Positions 41,514 through 45,213 of a DNA stretch of 45,213 nucleotides are shown in pieces (the first letter of the stretch is position 1; every line of letters begins with the position of its first letter). Origin of the DNA: Anaerolineaceae bacterium UBA5838 (GTDB lineage: Bacteria > Chloroflexota > Anaerolineae > Anaerolineales > Anaerolineaceae); NCBI GenBank assembly GCA_002432795.1, contig DJGU01000028.1:1010-46222 (forward strand), given 5' to 3'. Under the pieces are notes generated by a model that was not told where the DNA came from, searched no databases, and saw only the letters and a program-made list of their open reading frames with translations. The position numbers were made by a program, and so were the translations under genes.

Positions 41514-43627
41514 GAGCGCTCTCCTTCATCATCAGTCAAATTCGCCAGGACCCTGACGGGCATTTCGACAAAAACTGGTCTGATTGGGGTTTCTGTGACT
41601 TCTGAGAGTGGAATCCCTTCAGCGAGATACATGCGCTTGATCATGTTCAGGCAGGTTTTGCCCCCGCAAGCGCCCATGCTGGCTTTGGTGACGGCTTTAA
41701 TTTGGTTGATATCCCGCACGCCTTCCCGGATCAATGCCCGGATCTCACCGGCTGTGACCCTCTCACATCTGCAAATGTAGGCATCGTCGGCAAGACTCTC
41801 TGGATGCTCTGCATCAAATTCAAAGGGTGTAGGCTCGGTCGTCTCTATGATACGCAAGCCAGAGACTTGTTTGGCTATTGCACGGGGGACTTCCACTGTG
41901 AGCAGGGAGGTGCCATTCTCAAAGCCTTTTATTTTCTTGATAGTCTTGATAGTTGCCCTACCAAGCGACATCCCTTCGGTGCTTGTCAGTTCAATTTCCT
42001 CCCCCTCAGCCAGGCTCATCAGGTCTTGCTCAAAGGGCAGGGTCACCAGGGCGTTTTCATTGCTCTTGCGATAATCTACCAGCGTAACTGCCAATCCGGG
42101 GCAGACCGCCACGCATCGTCCACAAGCTATACAGCCTTTTTCTGCGAAGTAGTCCACCTCCGGGAGATGGCGAATGTCTGATGGGTCCACATGGATCAAG
42201 TGGCGCGGGCAGACCGTTGAGCACGGGTCGCAGGGAATTTCCTGTGTGCAGTGCATGATCGGGAAAACCCCTTCTTCAAGCTCAGGCAGGTTTGGCTCAA
42301 CAACTTTCCCTGGTCGGGATTTAAGGATATCTTCAGTTTTCTCCCACTCAGCAGGAATTTCTTCCTTTTGCTTGCCAAGAAAACCTGCTATTTTGCGGCC
42401 TGCAATCTTGCCAGAAAAGATCGCGGCTGAGGCTTCAGCGATTTCTTCAGCGTCACCAGCCGAAAAGACTGGCAAGCCAACCAGTTCTGCTTGCTTGGTG
42501 AACTCGTTTACCGGGTCGAGACCAACCGCGATCAAAACCGTATCGCAATCGTATTGCTTCTCAGTGCCTGGAAGGATTTTGAAATCCTTATCCACTTTGG
42601 CAATCACAACTTTTTCAACGTGATTCTTCCCAAGGGCTTCAACAATCGTATGGGAGGTAAGGACGGGCACTCCAGAACGAACCAGCTTGTCTTTATGCAC
42701 TTTGTATCCGCCGCATTCAGGAGCCGCTTCTACCAAACCGCACACGTGAATGCCAGCCTGAATTGCATGATAACCGGCAATCAAGCCCACATTGCCGCCG
42801 CCGATAATGAAAAGATTTTCACAGGGTCGCACCAGATCGCGATTTACCAGCGTCTGAAACGCCCCCGCGCCATAAACACCGGGCAGGGTGTTGCCAGGGA
42901 ATGCCAGGCTTTTCTCCCGCGCTCCAGTCGCAATCAGCAGCATTTTTGGGTAAACCAGGGTATAGACTTCACCATTTTTATAAACGCCGATGGATTTATC
43001 CTCAAACACTCCAACAGCCGTGCTGTTTTCCCAAATTTCTACACAATCGTGCCGACGGAGAGCAGCTTCAAGCTTTTTGGCGATATCTATGCCGCGCGTG
43101 CCGGCATAAACTGCCTCACTGGAGCCAAAAAATCGGTGTGTCTGAAGGACGAGCTTGCCGCCGAGATGCGCCTTATCATCGATCAAAATCGTGCGGACGC
43201 CAGCCTGACCCAGTTCGATCGCCGCGGAAAGCCCGGCAGGACCACCGCCAATGATCAGCACATCAGCCTCGCATTTCGGAGTTGGCTGGTTGACAAGCGG
43301 ATCACGAGGTTGAACGTCCGGCAACCTGGGAAGACCATCCAAAGGGAAAACCTGCATCCCGCGTCTGACGGGGGTCATGCAGGACTTGACAGGCAGTCCG
43401 TCAGCGATAACCATGCACTGCGAACACTGCCCATTAGCGCAAAAAATCCCCTGGGGAGAGTGGTCAGTTGGGTGGTGCCCAAATATGGAGATGCCATTTG
43501 CAATGAGGGCGGAGGAAATCATTTCACCTTCCTTCGCCAGGAAGGTTTGGTCTTGCCAGTAAAACGGAATGTCTGCTACAGAATCATCAATCAGAATTGG
43601 GTGAGCCTTGATACGATTCTCAGTCAT
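41510..43627 (-). CDS. Fused electron-transfer flavoprotein: Fer2 + FAD/NAD(P) + two 4Fe-4S + BFD-like 2Fe-2S
   Basis: The 705-residue protein combines parts that are separate subunits elsewhere. The N-terminal 2Fe-2S domain (about 20-90) has FCANGQCSQC and a fourth Cys in KSC. The pyridine-nucleotide-disulfide-like core (about 115-420) has LIIGGGPAGLSAAIELGQAG, TGAREKSLAFPGN and a second GGGNVG. Two ferredoxin clusters follow at about 470-525 (CTQEIPCDPCSTVCP; CIACGRCVAVCPG). The BFD-like domain has CRCERVTAGEI and GACGGKTCLNMI. This resembles the alpha subunits of sarcosine oxidase, HcnA/B and archaeal proline dehydrogenase. GAGGAG precedes ATG 43627. It is coupled to the DAO-type gene. Confidence 0.9.
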   Translation of the reverse strand: MTENRIKAHPILIDDSVADIPFYWQDQTFLAKEGEMISSALIANGISIFGHHPTDHSPQGIFCANGQCSQCMVIADGLPVKSCMTPVRRGMQVFPLDGLPRLPDVQPRDPLVNQPTPKCEADVLIIGGGPAGLSAAIELGQAGVRTILIDDKAHLGGKLVLQTHRFFGSSEAVYAGTRGIDIAKKLEAALRRHDCVEIWENSTAVGVFEDKSIGVYKNGEVYTLVYPKMLLIATGAREKSLAFPGNTLPGVYGAGAFQTLVNRDLVRPCENLFIIGGGNVGLIAGYHAIQAGIHVCGLVEAAPECGGYKVHKDKLVRSGVPVLTSHTIVEALGKNHVEKVVIAKVDKDFKILPGTEKQYDCDTVLIAVGLDPVNEFTKQAELVGLPVFSAGDAEEIAEASAAIFSGKIAGRKIAGFLGKQKEEIPAEWEKTEDILKSRPGKVVEPNLPELEEGVFPIMHCTQEIPCDPCSTVCPRHLIHVDPSDIRHLPEVDYFAEKGCIACGRCVAVCPGLAVTLVDYRKSNENALVTLPFEQDLMSLAEGEEIELTSTEGMSLGRATIKTIKKIKGFENGTSLLTVEVPRAIAKQVSGLRIIETTEPTPFEFDAEHPESLADDAYICRCERVTAGEIRALIREGVRDINQIKAVTKASMGACGGKTCLNMIKRMYLAEGIPLSEVTETPIRPVFVEMPVRVLANLTDDEGERS

Positions 43628-43678
43628 AAACTCCTCAATTGTTTGGTTTCAAGGAATTATGATACCACCAACAAGGCA

Positions 43679-44644
43679 TCAATCGAAGATTTGCTGGTAT
43701 TCCTGGTCCAACTCGCTGTCGCTCAGATGTGAGTAGCGTTGGGTGACAGCAATGTTGGTATGGCGTGCCAGCACTTGCGCGAGTTTGAGGTTGCCTGTGC
43801 TGCCGAGGATTGTGGTCACAAAGTAGTGGCGGAAGGAGTGGGGGGTGATGGTGCCAACCGCTTCCTCGCCCAGGGATTCCCGCACACGCTGGTTGACGAT
43901 CTCCCGACCTGTGGTGGTCGAGATGGGCTTCACCTTTTTGCCAGCACCACGGTCGTGCCGCGCGAAAACCGGCTGGGATGCCAGCGCTTTGCCGCTGTTG
44001 CCGTCCAGGTGGGCGCGTTCGGAGAGGTACATCTTGAGAGCCTCCAGGCTGCGTTTTGAGAAACGCACAACCGCTTCTTTGTTGCCCTTTCCAATCACGA
44101 TCGCGCGATGCTCCAGCCAGTCGATATCCCCTCGGCGCAGATTGCAGGCTTCGTGCACGCGCAGACCGGTATCGGAAAGAGTCAAAAGAAAGGCTCTATC
44201 CCGCAAGTTGATCAAACGCTCCGATTCTTGCTCGGTGGGTTTTGAAGTCAGCGTCGCGGCATAGTCGAGGACGCTGTCAATGGCGCTTTTGGGGAATTGA
44301 GGCAGACGGATGCCCGGTCGGCGCGCGCGCTGCTTGATGAGCAGACGGATGCGGGGGAGATTGACCGGCGCAAGGTTCTCGCCTGCGATGAACTCAAATA
44401 GCCCGACGACAGAGGTGATGTAAACCTGTTCCGTGGCTGAGGAGAAATCCTTGAGGGCAGTGAGAACCCAGATCACGGCGTCTTCCGGGAGCAATGAAAC
44501 ATCCGCCTTTTCAGGCTCAATCCCATTCTCGCTCAGAACCTCGATAAACAGCCGCATCGCATTACTGTACGTGCGAAACGTATTCGCACTCCGCGAGAGC
44601 TTGACGGAGTTCAGATAGTTGTGGATGCATTCCTCGATCATCAT
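43679..44644 (-). CDS. XerC/XerD-like tyrosine recombinase
   Basis: The 321-residue recombinase has an N-terminal SAM-like core-binding domain (1-110) and a catalytic domain. All catalytic residues are visible: Arg162 (TGLRVHEACNLR), Lys189 (GKGNKEAVVRF), His269-x2-Arg272 (PHSFRH), His295 (ARHTNIAVTQ) and the nucleophile Tyr304 (RYSH). It could be the cellular XerC/D or an integrase of a lost element. The gene looks richer in GC than its neighbours (gcgcgcgc run near 44318-44330). No clear ribosome site precedes ATG 44644 (second ATG 44641). Its neighbour is the repeat cluster at 44781. Confidence 0.88.
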   Translation of the reverse strand: MMIEECIHNYLNSVKLSRSANTFRTYSNAMRLFIEVLSENGIEPEKADVSLLPEDAVIWVLTALKDFSSATEQVYITSVVGLFEFIAGENLAPVNLPRIRLLIKQRARRPGIRLPQFPKSAIDSVLDYAATLTSKPTEQESERLINLRDRAFLLTLSDTGLRVHEACNLRRGDIDWLEHRAIVIGKGNKEAVVRFSKRSLEALKMYLSERAHLDGNSGKALASQPVFARHDRGAGKKVKPISTTTGREIVNQRVRESLGEEAVGTITPHSFRHYFVTTILGSTGNLKLAQVLARHTNIAVTQRYSHLSDSELDQEYQQIFD

Positions 44645-44780
44645 CTAAATAATAATCCCGTTAATTACCTATGATTGCGCATAGTATAATGCAATACTGT
44701 CAATTCTTTAAGATGTCAATATCATTATAATCGTGAACTCACACGGCATTGCGTTAGGGGAGAAGTGTGGTGTTATTAGT

Positions 44781-44896
44781 CAGCGAATATGTCACCCCCA
44801 TAAGTAACCAGCGAATATGTCACCCCCGTATGTAACCAGCGAATATGTCACCCCCGTATGTAACCAGCGAGGTGGTCAGCACATGGTGGTCAGCAC
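44781..44896. repeat. 28-bp tandem repeat (3 full units, 1 degenerate) plus a 14-bp-spaced repeat
   Basis: The core CAGCGAATATGTCACCCCC starts at 44781, 44809 and 44837, exactly 28 bp apart. Units are joined by a variable 9-bp tail (ATAAGTAAC, then GTATGTAAC twice). A fourth unit starts CAGCGAG at 44865. It leads into GGTGGTCAGCAC at 44871-44882 and again at 44885-44896, 14 bp apart. Multiple short repeats like these occur at the ends of IS21-type insertion sequences, so it may be an IS remnant; no transposase is present. Confidence 0.85.
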
Positions 44897-45020
44897 TTGG
44901 CACACACTTTTTCTTGATAGGTTATACTGATCGGACTGTGATCGATGCCAATAGTTATGAGGGGACAGGCAAAGATGGAGATTGGCCGGTATCATTTTGG
45001 AAACTGCTCCCAAAAAAAGT

Positions 45021-45049
45021 TTGACACAGCCGAGACATTGCTTTATAAT
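45021..45049 (+). promoter_or_regulatory. Consensus sigma70 promoter of rplU
   Basis: TTGACA (45021-45026) and TATAAT (45044-45049) are spaced 17 bp, a perfect consensus. The predicted transcript starts near 45056, giving a leader of about 105 nt before the rplU ATG. Confidence 0.9.
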
Positions 45050-45055
45050 AATCGT

Positions 45056-45160
45056 TCGTTGCCCCAGCGTAAGTTGGCTGGGGTTCGTTATGTACACCAA
45101 CTTTCCCGTCCCTGCGCGGTGACACGCTCAGCAAGCGGAAAAGTAAAGATTGGAGAAAAT
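45056..45160 (+). promoter_or_regulatory. Structured 5' leader of rplU
   Basis: The leader contains a 7-bp GC-rich hairpin (CCCCAGC 45062-45068 with GCTGGGG 45077-45083, 8-nt loop) and ends with GGAG 5 nt before the ATG. Many ribosomal-protein transcripts carry autoregulatory leaders; whether this one does is not shown by the sequence. Confidence 0.35.
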
Positions 45161-45213
45161 ATGAAGTATGCAATTATCGAAGCGGGCGGTAAGCAATACC
45201 GCGCCGAAGAAGG
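45161..45213 (+). CDS. rplU: 50S ribosomal protein L21 (partial, N-terminus)
   Basis: Only the first 17 codons are in the window. They read MKYAIIEAGGKQYRAEE, which matches the conserved L21 start (YAIIxxGGKQYRVxEG). GGAG lies 5 nt before ATG 45161, and a perfect promoter lies upstream. The gene continues past the right edge. Confidence 0.9.
   Translation, partial: MKYAIIEAGGKQYRAEE

Larger units (their letters stand above)
44645..45160. other. Long intergenic region before rplU
   Basis: This 516-bp stretch has no credible gene. It holds, left to right, an AT-rich segment with several TATAAT-like boxes (44690-44735), a 28-bp tandem repeat (44781-44864), two GGTGGTCAGCAC copies (44871-44896), a weaker TATACT box (44923-44928), the consensus rplU promoter (45021-45049) and a leader hairpin (45062-45083). 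Confidence 0.7.

Noticed and set aside
44690..44720. dif site for XerCD
   Set aside because: A TGCGCATA stretch resembles half of a dif site, but the second arm does not match and the 6-bp centre cannot be placed with confidence.
44781..44867. CRISPR array
   Set aside because: The spacing between 19-bp cores is only 9 bp and two of the three tails are identical, so there are no real spacers, and no cas genes are nearby.
44876..45173. Minus-strand reading frames upstream of rplU
   Set aside because: They run against the consensus rplU promoter, have no ribosome site, unusual composition and no recognisable product.

Overview
This 45.2 kb window is ordinary bacterial chromosome: tightly packed single-copy housekeeping genes, one tRNA, and at the right end one recombinase gene plus a small repeat cluster. 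Gene content points to Chloroflexota, most likely class Anaerolineae. The pointers are moderate GC, a fused transaldolase/glucose-6-phosphate isomerase next to transketolase, type 2 IPP isomerase, polyphosphate glucokinase, an SPFH protein with a C-terminal helix-turn-helix, and MurA with Asp in place of the catalytic Cys. The assignment is inferred from gene content, not from a marker-gene tree.

Layout. 1-368 is the start of an SMP-30/gluconolactonase gene running off the left edge. 455-2735 encodes a Wzz-like protein and an O-antigen polymerase/ligase. 2689-4757 (minus) is a two-gene isoprenoid operon (fni, prenyl synthase). 4837-5670 has an acyl carrier protein and a DUF1801 protein. 5731-7336 (minus) is an SPFH-HTH protein with a helical partner. 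7469-8952 has a tiny membrane protein, comF and hpf. 9031-10752 is a pterin/folate cluster: folE convergent with folB and a FolM/PTR1-like reductase. 10878-15642 is tkt plus the tal-pgi fusion. 15781-18096 is ruvX-mltG-ppgK. 18153-24358 (minus) is cinA, an amidohydrolase-CYTH fusion, glgA and malQ in one apparent operon. 24582-25890 is yraN-miaA, convergent with ftsH (25874-27742). 27849-28733 (minus) is efp plus a Cys-rich protein. 28876-31043 has a GNAT protein, dgkA and trxA on the plus strand, with tRNA-Gly(CCC) on the minus strand. 31121-40320 (minus) is murA, pckA, a large lipoprotein, nusB, an Asp23-family gene, two poorly known genes and a RelA-type (p)ppGpp enzyme. 40353-43627 (minus) is a two-gene flavin/iron-sulfur amino-acid dehydrogenase. 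43679-44644 is a tyrosine recombinase. 44645-45160 holds tandem repeats and a consensus promoter in front of rplU, which runs off the right edge.

Together the genes cover sugar-phosphate interconversion, glycogen and polyphosphate use, gluconeogenesis (pckA), folate and isoprenoid synthesis, cell-wall synthesis (murA, mltG, dgkA) and translation/stress control (hpf, efp, rel, nusB, ftsH).

I see no CRISPR array, prophage, toxin-antitoxin or defence island. The observations most worth following are the amidohydrolase-CYTH fusion, the SPFH-HTH pair, the Rel protein that looks synthetase-only, MurA Asp118, EF-P Arg32, the all-in-one iron-sulfur flavoprotein, several probable leaderless promoters, and the 28-bp tandem repeat upstream of rplU.
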